DNA of 64,000 nucleotides, taken from assembly GCF_020536995.1 (NCBI RefSeq), contig NC_068355.1, forward strand, positions 70,636,926 to 70,700,925, written 5' to 3'. The notes under the pieces are model-generated. The model had not been told where the DNA came from, ran no database searches, and saw nothing but the letters and a program-made list of their open reading frames with translations. Below are positions 32,792 through 44,717 of the stretch, piece after piece (positions within the stretch are counted from its first letter, which is position 1; the number at the start of each line of letters is the position of its first letter). Position numbers and translations under genes: made by a program. The stretch is from Dreissena polymorpha. Lineage: Eukaryota; Mollusca; Bivalvia; Myida; Dreissenidae.

Positions 32792-33950
32792 TGTTATCCC
32801 CACGCTTTTTGAAAAAAAGGTGGGGATATTGTGGTTATCTCCGCCGTCCGTCTGTCTGTCCGTCCGTCCTGGCCACTATCTCCTCCTACACTAAAAGCAC
32901 TAGAACCTTGAAACTTACACACATGGTAGCTATGAGCATATGTGCGACCCTGCACTATTTGGAATTTTGATCTGACCCCTGGGTCAAAAGTTATAGCGGT
33001 TGGGGTGGGGCCGCGTCAGAAATTATCACTCATTTTTTTAGGTTATTTTACATTTACTTCTTTATTTCTACACCGATTCACTTCAAATTTATACTGGACC
33101 TCTCTTATGACAATACGGTCAATCTCAACCATGCATGGCCCCATTCCCAACCCTGGGGCGCCCCGCCCACATAGGCCACACCCACCAAAAATTTCCATTT
33201 ACTATAATTTTTTCATTTCTACACGGATTCACTTCAAATTGATACTGAACTTTTGTTATGACATTAGGGTCAATCTCAACTATGCATGGCCCCAATCCCA
33301 ACCCTGGGGCGCCCGCCCACATAGGCCATTTACTATAATTTTTTCATTTCTACACGGATTCACTTCAAATTGATACTGAATTTCTCTTATGACATTAGGG
33401 TCAATCTCAACTATGCATGGCCCCATAACCAACCCTGGGGCCCCGCCCACATAGACCACACCCACCCAAAATTGCCTTTTACTATAATTTCTTCATTTCT
33501 ACACCGATTCACTTCAAATTGATACTGAACCTCTCTTATGACAATACGGTCAATCTCAACTATGCATGGCCCCATTACCAACCCTGGGGCCCCGCCCACA
33601 TAGACCACACCCGCCCAAAATTGCCTTTTACTATAATTTCTTCATTTCTACACCGATTCACTTCAAATTGATACTGAACTTCTCTTATGACAATACGGTC
33701 AATCTCAACTATGCATGGCACAATTACCAACCCTGGGGCGCCCAGCCCACATATGTCACACCCATCCAAAATTGCCTTTTACTATAACTTCTTCATTTCT
33801 ACACCAATTCACTTCTAATTGATGATGAACTTCTCTTATGACAATACGGTCAATCTCAGCTATGCATGGCCCCATTACCAACCCTGGGGCACACCTAGGT
33901 CAAACATTCGGCGTGGGGATACGCGTCGGCCTCTGCCGCGCCATTTCTAG
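32792..33950 (+). mobile_element. Pearl-like element, TATCCCCACG family
   Basis: Starts with the palindrome ATCCCCACGC / GGTGGGGAT, then GTCCGTCTGTCTGTCCGTCC and about six units of about 150 bp (TTCACTTCAAATTGATACTG, CAACCCTGGGGC). It ends GGCGTGGGGATACGCGTC...TTTCTAG. It split TTTGTT|TACATT of the host element without a visible target duplication, as expected for Helitron/Helentron-like insertion. Confidence 0.85.
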
Positions 33951-34098
33951 TTTACATTAATTGGATCTTTTCACGGTTTGGTAAATTGACAAAATTGAAA
34001 AAAGTTGTTTCAGATTCGCAAATTTTCGTTTAAGTTATGATATTTGTGAGGAAACAGTATGGACTGAACATTTACCATTGTCCAATATAGTCATTATA

Positions 34099-35083
34099 TC
34101 GTACGATTACCGTAAGTCGACCATGACCTAATTTCGACCACTTTGTTTACATTAAGAACGCGGCCATTTGGATGACGTCACACGCAAGCGCTCCGAGTAA
34201 TTCGATAAAGTGACATAACTACGCTTATAAACAAAAACAAATAAAAACAAAACGAGGAAAAAACAGGTAAAATTGCATTTCAAAATAAAAAATTTAACTA
34301 AAATTACACAAATTAAACTATATCCCATACATTTTATTGGTCCTATTTATTAAATTCCCACAAAAATTGAAATGTAAAGCCGACGATCTTAACATAACAC
34401 TTTCATTGACAGCGCTTCATATCGGAAATAGTAGTAAATCGTAGTAAATTTAAGGCAAAGCTTTTTTTATTAAATTGGTTTTCAGACCTTTTCTTAATGG
34501 TGATTTTTTTTTACTTGTTTTATTTTAAGGCTTATCCAAAACGACTTTTGTAAAATGGGCACAGTGTGACAATAGAGCCTGCAACCACTGGGTACACCTG
34601 TCATTTTGTACAGAAATTAAAGTCATCAGAAGAGGTGCAACATTTATGTGCCCATGCTGTGCTAAAGAAGAGTGAAAATTGTTTTTAAGAAAAGTGAAGG
34701 AAACTTGTTCAATTGTATTTATAAAATATTGAAAACATATTTAATATATATTTACTGTTTTAGTTCTTGTTAAAATTGTTCAAAGAAGCGAAGTTTTAAG
34801 TTACGGTAAGTTGTCCTAATCCATTACCACTAGAGTGCTGTCCCTTTCCCAGATGTGACGTATCGACTTAAGGTAAACAACGCGCAAAGTTAATGTTCTT
34901 GTTGTGTGTAAGGAACTATCGGCTTTGCGTAGTAAACATGCTGTAAATAATCATTTTGACATTGATTTAACGGGAATTAAATAAATCTCTGAAGGTAAAT
35001 AGTATATTGCTGCATTTTGTTGCATAAATTCAGAAATTCTTTTACTTATTTCCTTAACCGGTCGACTTATGGTAATTGGAGGA
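34099..35083. mobile_element. TA-flanked pogo-related element copy b
   Basis: Ends TCGTACGATTACCGTAAGTC and (inverse) TCCTCCAATTACCATAAGTC, with TA on both sides. Comparison with the TTAA copy at 49713 gives the uninterrupted site (CATTATATGCATC), so both boundaries are supported. A PHD-coding relic lies inside, linking this family to pogo-like transposases. Confidence 0.8.
34530..34675 (+). pseudogene. Relic of a pogo-type PHD-finger exon
   Basis: After an acceptor-like TTGTTTTATTTTAAG the frame reads FVKWAQCDNRACNHWVHLSF, then CTEIKVIRRG, FMCPCCAKEE and a stop. It aligns with the C-terminus of the 19482 transposase ([25 protein letters not shown]). The first Cys pair of the finger is absent and one Cys-Cys spacing is wider (C-x4-C rather than C-x2-C). 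It is a DNA-transposon fragment left in a deletion derivative. Confidence 0.8.
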
Positions 35084-35239
35084 TATGTATCTTTTGACAA
35101 TTTGAAAACCTCAAAATTATAAAGCGTTGCAACGCGAAATGATTGAATAAGTTGGAGAGTTCTGTTGTTGTCGTTTAAATTAACGAAACTACGAAGATTG
35201 CTTATATAAGGTATAAAGTACTTAAACTGTGTATACTCT

Positions 35240-35328
35240 GCAGAATAGCCGAGAGGGCTAATGCGTTTTTACTTCAGACTAACTCCAGGACTCCGGGGGT
35301 CACTGGTTCGAGCCATGGTACCGGCTAC
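35240..35328 (+). repeat. tRNA-like module (SINE head type)
   Basis: Box A-like TAGCCGAGAGGG and box B-like GGTTCGAGCC are spaced as in a type II tRNA, and a T-run follows. The 3' pairing is too poor for a working tRNA gene. The same module sits at the same place in the copy at 49713. Confidence 0.65.
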
Positions 35329-35926
35329 TTTTTTTTCCTTTTTTAAATTTTATTCTTGATTTTTTACTGGAACTTTTAAGATCCAATGTTTACATTTATC
35401 AATATAAAGCATTTAATGACAAACTTCAAAATATGCCAAAATCTGTGAAAAGGCCCTTTTAAGGACGCGGCTCTAATGATGACGTTACACCAAGTATTTT
35501 GTATTTTGTTGTACTAACATTACTACGCTTGAAAATAATTAAACACACGATTAAAATTAGGAAAAAATCAGTTTAATTGCATTTAAAAATCTGACTTCAA
35601 CTGAAATAATCCTAATTGAGGCCTATTCTGTGCATTTTTTCGGTACTCTTCATTAAACTTGCTCATAAATGTAGACCACTGTGCTGGTGTAAACACATAC
35701 TTTCATGTTTTTGATTTATTTAAAAGAAAATTATTTTACTTTTTCATGATTCCCAGAAAATGTTGCATGGAAAAATCTCTGTGCGTACATCGCGAAAATA
35801 GGTGATATCCCGTATCCACATGTTCAGTGGGTATACCTTGTCCTGATTGGATAATAATTTTATCAAATATTGTAATAATAACATATATGCCAAAATTTTA
35901 TTTGAACAAATTGAGAAGGTTAGATT

Positions 35927-36105
35927 GAACTTTACCGGTACGCAGTTGTTTACCACTATCGACAAAGGGGGGGTTTGGGGGCGGTAGCCCCCGATACTAA
36001 GGAAATATATAGGATAAAAAGGATTATAAGGTGTTGCATTAGTTGTTATGTGTTAAGGGTTAGGGTACGCTGTTTGATGTTAAGTGTTGCGTACCGGTAA
36101 AGTTC
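35927..36105. mobile_element. Small MITE, 18-bp perfect inverted ends
   Basis: GAACTTTACCGGTACGCA at the left is perfectly inverted at the right. The interior has a GGGGGGG...GCCCCC stem. The corresponding site in the related copy c (about 39170) lacks it. Confidence 0.8.
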
Positions 36106-36337
36106 ACTCGTCCCAATTGTGAAAGTTGTTTTTTTTCTCAATAATTGAGCACTTTTTCGTGTCAATGTTGCTCAACAAAAGATCAACCCATAAAACAGAA
36201 AATTGTAAAATGGTAAATAGGATAAGGTGTTATAGAAAAAGTTAAATTAATCTTTCAGTTTCTCTAAATTTGTTCAGTGAATCAAATTTGCAAAGTTTTG
36301 TTGACCTCATGCCTATTGCAATCGAGTACTATAGCTT

Positions 36338-36852
36338 CAGGGGTTTTTCAGCACTGTCTGTGCCTCCGGAAAACGAAGGCGTTCCCAAAGCAAACGGACC
36401 CGATCCCAAACAGAAATTATAAAAAAATCCCAACTTCCCAAAAAAAAACTTTTTTTTTTTTTTAAAGAAGCGTTTTATGACTTATGATTATTAGATTATT
36501 AATGTACACATGTACAGCTGATGTGTATCATACCAACAAGCACTGCTGTGGTTGAGCGAGGATTCAGCACCATGAACCTGCTGTGTTCCCATTACGCAGC
36601 ACATTCACACAAACCAAACTTACTCATCTGATGCTTACCTGCATCGAAGGTCTAGATCTGAATGACAAAACAACAAATAAAAACAAATTTATTTGTTAAA
36701 CCACTGACTTATTTAAGCATGATAAATTCACAATGTTTTCCCAAAATGAGCCATTTCATCGAAGCAAAAATTCCCAAAATGGACAATTTTGTCGATAAAA
36801 AATTCCCAATTTGGTCAGACTCCTTTTCCCCAAATAGGCAGAAAAACTCCTG
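36338..36852 (+). mobile_element. hAT fragment with transposase C-terminus
   Basis: Ends CAGGGGTTTTTCAGC and (inverse) CAGGAGTTTTTCTGC. It is absent from the matching position of copy c (about 39375). Only the transposase C-terminus remains, so this is an internally deleted derivative. Confidence 0.65.
36518..36666 (+). pseudogene. hAT transposase dimerisation-region relic
   Basis: The frame reads LMCIIPTSTAVVERGFSTMN, the conserved hAT C-terminal block. After a frameshift near 36595 it continues RSTFTQTKLTHLMLTCIEGL. It is a plain DNA-transposon remnant of about 50 codons. Confidence 0.8.
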
Positions 36853-37216
36853 CGCTTTTTGTATGTGACCTATCGACTCAAGGTAAACAAGTCAACGTGC
36901 ATAGTGTATGTCATTTGCGGGTGTAAGTGGAACTAACAGCTTTGCATGGTTAAACATGCTGTAAATAAACAATTTTGACATGGATTTAACGGGAATTAAA
37001 TTAATCTTTTTAGGGACATCATTTATTGCGATTGTTTAAATTAATTCAGAAATTATTTTTGTTGTTTCCTTAACCGCTCAACTCAAGGTAATTGGAGGAT
37101 ATTGTTAAGAAACATTGGATATGTGTCGTACGATGCCCTTATTTCGAGCATAGCCTAATTTCGATCACGTTGTTAAGATTATGAACTTGGCCCTTTTGAT
37201 GACGTCACACTATCTA

Positions 37217-38747
37217 TCTATCTATACTGCCTAACTCCCCTTGCAGGTATTATTCATTATAAAATATTGACAGGTGTGCAGTCAGTGCCAGATAAGTGTT
37301 AAAAGTAGTGAAAGGAGACTTCAAAAGTGAAAAAGTGAGAAAGATAAAACAGGGGTTAACGTAAGAAATTGACACTCAATTTTTTATTGTCATTTGATCT
37401 TGAAGAATTGATTCACATGCATTATTATGCTACATTTAATTTCAGCTGTATTCAATGTATCAACAATAAAATAATAATCGTTTTTATAATATAAAGTTGT
37501 CAACAAAACAAAATCTGGACAGTTTTATTTCATTGAATAGTCACTATTGAATACAATACATATCAAAAGTTTATTACTATTAAAATTGTAAAATGGTATA
37601 CTTGTCACTATATCTATAGCAGTTAAGGCATAGATTTAAAGGGGGAGGGCTTAAAATAGTACATGTGTACTGTGAAAATCATGTTGATGTCTTTGATGAA
37701 GAGTTCTCACTACGGTATTTTAAACTGTGAATATGTAACATACAAGTTATTCACAGTTTACAATTTCGTGATTCATTTTCATATTTTCTCTTCCATTCTT
37801 TTTCGGTTGTTTTTGTTTGTTCTTTTGACTGTTTCGAGTTACTTTTATTAAAGATAGAAAAGATTGGCTGGGCGATACCGTCCGCCATGTTGAAACGATT
37901 GCCGAGTAGAACTTGTTTTGAGCGTTTAGATTGGCTTATGGTTATATTACACTAATTCCGATTCCCATAGGGTCCCATTATAAAACTGACAACTTTCACA
38001 GCATTTTTCTTGCCTTTTCGACATATCAATTTTTCCGAACCTGGTATCATTTTAAAGATGGATCTGTCCTCTTCCAATAATTGCAATCAGAAACATATCG
38101 TCTCGCAACTTCTAAGAAAGTAAATAGGTGTCGAATGAACCCACCGTAGAAAAACGTATTTCGGAATCCTAATTTCGACAAAAGCCCCACACAATAGAAA
38201 ACACACCCTCAAAAGTTCATCTTTTATGTTGTTTTCCAATCCAAGGCATCAAAGTACTCCAGACACATACAGGATATAACAAATAACCACAAAAGACATG
38301 TCTCACATTGTTAAATGGCTTATTTTCAAGAAGAGAAAATGAACTCTTTAGAAATAGGCACTACTTTCGAATGGACCACGGAGGGATACACAATGATTTA
38401 GTGTAATGTAACCTTATACAATGCAAGCAACCAATCAAATCTTGTTTTACTTGTACTTGATAAACAAATATATTGACCCAAAGAAAATAAATAGATACAA
38501 GGGGAAAAGTAAAAAAAAAGCCGCAAGTATGCTAATAGGAAACGGACTTGCCCGGCGGACTGCCGTTATCTACTTTGGAAAATCACTTGCCCGCGACGAT
38601 TTTAACCCGGGCAAGCGTGCGTCAGCTTTAAAAAAGCCCTGGATAAAAGTATGATAGAGTTATCATATAAGGTTAAAAACTGATAAAAACATGTCTCCCA
38701 GAGTTCAAGGGGCAGAAGGGGAAAGCAGGGACAACTTAAAGTTAAAC
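37217..38747. other. Unidentified insertion in copy c
   Basis: Interrupts the junction GTCACAC/ACGCATGCGCTCC; ACAC occurs at both edges. It begins with a short TATC microsatellite and contains the MITE at 37940. No gene is recognised. Confidence 0.4.
37940..38413. mobile_element. MITE with GGTTAYATTACACTAA ends
   Basis: Left GGTTATATTACACTAATTC is inverted at the right with two mismatches. TTAT occurs directly outside both ends and may be a target duplication. Non-coding, 474 bp. Confidence 0.7.
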
Positions 38748-39530
38748 ACGCATGCGCTCCGAGTATTTGTTTTACTTACATTACTACGTTTGAAAATAAA
38801 TATAGACACAGCTAAAAATAAAATAAGGAAACAAAGGAAGTATAATTGCATTTCAAAATCGTATTTCAACTGAAATAATCCAAATGTATGCCTATTCCAT
38901 TCATTTTTTCAGTGCTGTTCATTAAACTTTCACAAAAATTGCAGATGACTGCGCTGTGTGAACATGACACTTTCATGTATTTGATTTATTTTAAAGAAAA
39001 TTCGTTTACTTTTTTATGATTCTCAGAAAATATTGGCGCACATGGCCAAAATTGGTGACATCACGATAAACACTTGTTCAGTGGGTAAACCCTGTCCCGA
39101 TTGGATGCTAACTTTATCAAATTTTTGAAAGCAACATAAATGCCAAAATTTTATTAGAACAAATTGCGAATATTGTTTTGTTTTTTTTGCAATCCTCGAG
39201 AATGTTTTTTTGCCAATGTTGTTCAAAAGAAGATCGACCAATAAAACAGACACTTGTTAAATTGTAAATAGAAGTTAAAAAAAAATTAAAATCATCTTCC
39301 AGTTTCTTATAAATATGTTCAGTGAATCAAATTTTCGAAGTTTTGTTGGCCTATTTTTATTGCAATCAAGTACTCTCACATTTTGGATGTGACGTCTCGA
39401 CACTAGGTTAACAACACGCGTAGTGAATGTAATTTGCGGATGTGTATGAAACTATTGGCTTTGCGCGGTTAAACATTTGTAAATAAACAATTTTGACATG
39501 GATTTAAGGGACATGAAATAAAAACGATGA

Positions 39531-40034
39531 GCTTGTTTTCTGTACACAGCTTAGGTATTTCCGCCACCTTTTTTGTGGTGATGTCATTTTTACACAATGC
39601 GCATGACAAGGAAATTTGTCCATTGTTATAACTGATTGGAGCTTGAACACTTCGCCCAGCTGCTTAATGTCAAACTTGACATTTAATATTTTGTCATTTT
39701 GTTAATTTTTTGTTAATTTTTATTTAAAGCATTTGTTGAAATTAGTTTTTTGCATGACAAATGTAATTCAACATGGTTCAGTGTGTGGCTTTCAGGTGCA
39801 TGGAGTGTCCAGCCAAAACTTACATGAACACCCACCAGATTTCAAAACAAAATATTATTTTTATATATTTCCTGAAATTGCGAGACAATATTGTTAATGT
39901 ATTAATATTACTAGAATCACGGAAACACATTATTGTTATGCCTTTTTGTAGATCACATACATGTATACAGATTATTTTTAATTCCACTTTTTTCATTTAC
40001 ATGCATGCTTAAATGGTTAGGTATCGAAAACACG
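39531..40034. other. Unclassified DNA
   Basis: Nothing recognised. An open frame at 39773 has no family features. Confidence 0.4.
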
Positions 40035-40323
40035 TTATTTTAACCTTTTGCTAATCATTAAAAAAAATAATACAATGTAGATGAATTAGCACAAGAGCTA
40101 TAAAAAAAGGACAAATACCTTTCAACTTATAAATAACTTAAGTTATGGTCTGCGTCTCCATAATATAAATTAAAAATTAAAAATATGTCTGTTTATCAAT
40201 TATTTTTCCTGAACTTACAAGAAATTATGAGAAAATAAAAAAATAACTATGCAAACTAAGTCATATGGATATTTAACCCAATAATTTACTGTTTTCTACA
40301 CAAACTAGATACAGACAATTTTT

Positions 40324-41278
40324 ATCCCCCGCCAGAGGCGGAGGGATATTGTTTTGGCGTTTTCAGTCCGGCTGTCCGTCCGGCACTTTTGTGTCCGGAG
40401 CCATATCTTGGAAGTGCTTTGGCGGATTTCATTGAAACTTGTTATGAGTATATATATGCATAAGAGGATGATGCACGCCAAATGGCATTGTACACCATCT
40501 GTTAAAAACAGAGTTATGGCCCTTTGTATCTTGAAAAAATGCTTTTTACTATAGGCTCTTTTGTGTCCGGAGCCATATCTTGGAAGTGCTTTGGCGGATT
40601 TCATTGAAACTTGGTATGAGTATATATATGCATAAGAGGATAATGCACGCCAAATGGCATTGTACACCATCTGTTAAAAACAGAGTTATGGCGCTTTGTA
40701 TCTTGAAAAAATGCTTTTTACTATAGGCACTTTCGTGTCTGGAGCCATATCTTGACAGTGCTTTGAAGGATTTCATTGAAACATGGTATGAGTATATATA
40801 TGCATAAGAGGATGATGCACGCCAAATGGCATTGTATACCATCTGTTCAAAACAGCGTTATGGCCCTTTGTATCTTGAAAAAAAGCTTTTTACTATAGGC
40901 ACTTTTGTGTCCGGAGCCATATCTTGGAAGTGCTTTGGCGAATTTCATTGAAACTTGGTATGAGTATATATCCCCCGCCAGAGGCGGAGGGATATTGTTT
41001 TGGCGCTGTCCGTCGAGCTGTCCGTCTGTCCGTCTGTCACTTTTGTGTCCAGAGCCATATCTTGGAAGTGCTTTTGCGGATTTCATAGAAACTTGGTATG
41101 AGTATATATATGGATAATAGGATGATGCACGCCAAATGGCATTGTACACCATCTGATAATAACAGAGTAATGGCCTTTTGTATCTTCAAAAAATGCTTTT
41201 TTTAGTGTCAAATATAACACTTTTGTGTCCAGAAGTATATAGGCGGGGGATATCAATTCTACGAATTTGCTTGTTTAA
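40324..41278 (+). mobile_element. Pearl-like elements, TATCCCCCGCC family (nested pair)
   Basis: Terminal palindrome CCGCCAGAGGCGG then GGATATTGTTTTGGCG and GTCCGTCC. About five units of about 175 bp carry GTGTCCGGAGCCATATCTTG, TTCATTGAAACTTGGTATGA and AGAGTTATGGCCCTTTGTAT. A second 5' end begins at about 40973. The end is GGCGGGGGATATC...CTTGTTTA. Confidence 0.85.
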
Positions 41279-41394
41279 ACAGCAATTAGAATAATATTAA
41301 TAAAATTAATATTGTTTGCTAACACTAGTTGACATGCGATATTGAACTATTCACAATCAAATATAATATGCTAGTGGTTTTGTGCATGGATCAT

Positions 41395-41642
41395 ACTAAT
41401 TATCCTCGCCAAAATTTCGGAAGGGGATATAGTAATAGTCTCCGTCCGTCTGCCTGTCCGTCCTTCTGTCCAAAACTTTGTCCAGAGCATAACTACAAAT
41501 CTATTCAATGGATTTACTATAAACTTAGAATATAAACAAATGGCAACTAGGAGTAGTGCAGTGACCAAGAACCATAACTCTATCTACCTTAGTTTTTTAA
41601 TTATCTCCCTTGATTATATCAAATTAAATTTTTGTCTGGAAC
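41395..41642 (+). mobile_element. Pearl-like fragment, TATCCTCGC family
   Basis: Palindromic start TATCCTCGCC...GGAAGGGGATA, GTCCGTCTGCCTGTCC, and the first tandem unit. Truncated at the duplication/deletion junction. The full copy is at 44718. Confidence 0.8.
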
Positions 41643-42045
41643 TTTGTATCTTGAAAAAATGCTTTTTACTATAGGCACTTTTGTGTCCGGAGCCATATCT
41701 TGGAAGCGCTTTGGCGGATTTCTTTGAAACTTGGTATGAATATATTCCCGCGCCAGAGGCGGAGGGATATTGTTTTGGCGTTGTCCGTCCATCCGGCTGT
41801 CCGTCCGGCACTTTTGTGTCCGGAGCCATATCTTGGAAGTGCTTTTTGTGGAAAACGCACGACTTATTAATTCACCAAAATAAATTGTGAAGGCTTAAGA
41901 ACCTTCCTTTGTCTTAGTTGTGTGTTATTGTCCTCCGTCCGTCCATCTATCATTATGTTCATCCGTCCAATTTGCACCCATCCTCAAACAAAGCATATGT
42001 TGCGGGGGATACCTTGGGCCTTTCAGGCTCTCTTGTTTAGATTAT
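41643..42045 (+). mobile_element. Pearl-like remnant ending CTCTTGTTT
   Basis: Part of a TATCCCCCGCC-family unit, a fresh 5' end at about 41751, then a different 3' part (TCCGTCCGTCCATC; GCGGGGGATACC; GGGCCTTTCAGGCTCTCTTGTTT-like hairpin end). A mosaic of two families. Its twin is at 49187-49582. Confidence 0.65.
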
Positions 42046-42715
42046 TTTTATTTTGCATTTTCTAAATTAGAAAGACTCTATTCTATTTCACTAACTGTAG
42101 TAAATTTTTCTTATTTTTGCATTTGATTCACTGAAGTTTCCTAATCTCCATAAATATTGTTTTTTAAATCAAATTAGACCTGTTTTGTAAACTAGATTTT
42201 TGAAGCACTTTCTGGACTAACAGTAACTTATATTTATATCATTTTTTTTTGACAGATTTTGAACTTCTTTTTACATTCATTAAGGTATTTGCTGTATGTT
42301 GTTCATTTTTGTAACGATACTTAGATTCTTTAGACTTGGCTTGTACCTGTTCTTAATTTTCTGTCATTGTTCTTCATTTTCCGAGTTCTTGGAATAAAGA
42401 TTAGTTATTATTGTTAAAGCTGCCTTGGTTTTCACTTATAAATAAATTCTTTGAGTGTATTTAGGCGTCCCTGACTGAATGCCTTTAGTTAATTGAATTA
42501 CAACCAGTCAGTATATTCATCCTGACTGGAAATAAGAGTATGTCAAATAAATATTTCCGCATTACATAAATGCTTACAAAGTTACATAACTTGTAACCGT
42601 CCTGTGACCGGTTCATTTGTGTAAGCGAAGGGGACCGCACTACCACACCTGGATAGGACAGTTGAGTTTGATAATGGTTTGGATCGGTAAAAAAACATGG
42701 CCGCCAGGGGGGGGG

Positions 42716-43356
42716 TTATGTCCCCCACTATAGTAGTGGGGGATATATTGTTTTTGCTCTGTTGGTTGGTCTGTTGGTTGGTTTGCGCCAACTTTAACAG
42801 TTGCAATATTGAAGATAGCAACTTGATATTTGGCATGCATATGTATCTCATGGAGCTGCACATTTTGAGTGGTGAAAGGTCAAGGTCATCCTTTAAGGTC
42901 AAAGGTCAAATATATGGGTCAAAATCGCTCATTTAATGTACACTTTTGCAATATTTCAATATTCAAGATAGCAACTTGATATTTGGCATGCTCATGGAGC
43001 TGCACATTTTGAGTGTTGAAAGGTCAAGGTCATCCTTCAAGGTCAAAGGTCAAATATATGGGTCAAAATCGCTCATTTAATGTACACTTTTGCAATATTT
43101 CAATATTCAAGATAGCAACTTGATATTTGGTATGCATGTGTATCTCATGGAGCTGCACATTTTGAGTGTTGAAAGGTCAAGGTCATCCTTCAAGGTCAGA
43201 GGTCAAATATATGTGGCCAAAATCGCTCATTTGATGAGTACTTTTGCAATATTGAAGATAGCAACTTGATATTTGGCATGAATATATCATGGAGCTGCAC
43301 ATTTTGAGTGGTGAAAGGTCAAGGTCATCCTTCAAGGTCAAATATATGGGTCAAAA
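42716..43356 (+). mobile_element. Pearl-like element, TGTCCCCCACTA family (3' truncated)
   Basis: Palindrome GTCCCCCACTATAGTAGTGG then GTTGGTTGGTCTGTTGG and four units of about 150 bp with ATAGCAACTTGATATTTGGC and AAGGTCAAGGTCATCCTT. Cut at the tandem-duplication boundary. Confidence 0.8.
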
Positions 43357-43645
43357 TTATTTTAACCTTTTGCTAATCATTAAAAAAAATAATACAATGT
43401 AGATGAATTAGCACAAGAGCTATAAAAAAAGGACAAATACCTTTCAACTTATAAATAACTTAAGTTATGGTCTGTGTCTTCATAATATAAATTAAAAATT
43501 AAAAATATGTCTGTTTATCAATTATTTTTCCTGAACTTACAAGAAATTATGAGAAAATAAAAAAGTAACTATGCAAACTAAGTCATATGGATATTTAACC
43601 CAATAATTTACTGTTTTCTACACAAACTAGATACAGACAATTTTT

Positions 43646-44600
43646 ATCCCCCGCCAGAGGCGGAGGGATATTGTTTTAGCGTTTTCAGTCCGGCTGTCCG
43701 CCCGTCCGGCACTTTTGTGTCCGGAGCCATATCTTGGAAGTGCTTTGGCGTATTTCATTGAAACTTGTTATGAGTATATATATGCATAAGAGGATGATGC
43801 ACGCCAAATGGCATTGTATACCATCTGTTAAAAACAGAGTTATGGCCCTTTGTATCTTGAAAAAATGCTTTTTACTATAGGTACTTTTGTGTCCGGAGCC
43901 ATATCTTGGCAGTGCTTTTGCGGATTTCATTGAAATTTGTTATGAGTATATATATGCATAAGAGGATAATGCACCCCAACTAGCATTGTACACCATCTGT
44001 TAAAAACAGAGATATGGCCCTTTGTATCTTTAAAAAAATGCTTTTTACTATAGGCTCTTTTGTGTTCGGAGCCATATCTTGGAAGTGCTTTGGCGGATTT
44101 CATTGAAACTTGGTATGAGTATATATATGCATAAGAGGATAATGCACGCCAAAGGGCATTGTACACCATCTGTTAAAAACAGAGTTATGGCCCTTTGTAT
44201 CTTGAAAAAATGCTTTTTACTATAGGCACTTTCGTGTCTGGAGCCATATCTTGATGGTGCTTTGGCGAATTTCATTGAAACTTGGTATGAGTATATATCC
44301 CTCGCCAGAGGCGGAGGGATATTGTTTTGGCGCTGTCCGTCCAGCTGTCCGTCTGTCACTTTTGTGTCCGGAGCCATATCTTTGAAGTGCTTTTGCGGAT
44401 TTCATAGAAACTTGGTATGAGTATATATATGGATAATAGGATGATGCACGCCAAATGGCATTGTACACCATCTGATAATAACAGAGTTATGGCCTTTTGT
44501 ATCTTCAAAAAATGCTTTTTTTAGTGTCAAATATAACACTTTTGTGTCCAGAAGTATATAGGCGGGGGATATCAATTCTACGAATTTGCTTGTTTAACCA
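43646..44600 (+). mobile_element. Pearl-like TATCCCCCGCC pair, duplicate of 40324
   Basis: Same internal structure and unit count as 40324-41278, offset by about 3.3 kb. It is part of the tandem duplication rather than an independent insertion. Confidence 0.85.
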
Positions 44601-44717
44601 GCAATTAGAATAATATTAATAAAATTAATATTGTTTGCTAACACTAGTTGACATGCGATATTGAACTATTCACAATCAAATATAATATGCTAGTGGTTTT
44701 GTGCATGGATCATACTA

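Larger units (their letters stand above)
33961..35458. mobile_element. TTAA-flanked element with tRNA-like module (copy 1)
   Basis: Flanked by TTAA at 33957 and 35459. Ends TTGGATCTTTTCACGG and (inverse) AAGGGCCTTTTCACAG match the ends of the copy at 49713. The TTAA target suggests Kolobok or piggyBac mobilisation. It carries a tRNA-like block about 130 bp from its right end and is itself split by a TA-flanked element (34099-35083). Confidence 0.8.
32747..37099. mobile_element. TA-flanked element copy a, interrupted by four insertions
   Basis: Left end TCGTGCGATTCCCTTATTT and right end (inverse) TCCTCCAATTACCTTGAG, each next to TA. The body is interrupted by a pearl element (32792-33950), a TTAA element (33961-35458), a MITE (35927-36105) and a hAT fragment (36338-36852). 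Removing them leaves about 1 kb, near the length of copy b (985 bp). Shared subterminal blocks include GATGACGT and GACATGGATTTAACGGGAAT. Confidence 0.7.
37126..39530. mobile_element. TA-type element copy c, interrupted
   Basis: Starts TCGTACGATGCCCTTATTTC, as in copy a. It is interrupted by a 1.5-kb block at about 37217-38747 and continues with the same interior as copy a. The right terminus is not found; homology fades near 39530. Confidence 0.6.
40035..43356 (+). repeat. Tandem duplication, copy 1 (internally deleted)
   Basis: 40035-41642 matches 43357-44959 and 41643-43356 matches 49187-53076, both with only scattered differences. Copy 1 thus equals copy 2 minus about 4.2 kb (44960-49186) and minus the TTAA insertion. 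The fusion point at 41642 joins the middle of one pearl unit to the middle of another. Confidence 0.85.

Noticed and set aside
35240-35328. Functional tRNA gene
   Set aside because: Boxes A and B are present, but the acceptor and anticodon stems do not pair properly and the block is a constant part of a TTAA element.
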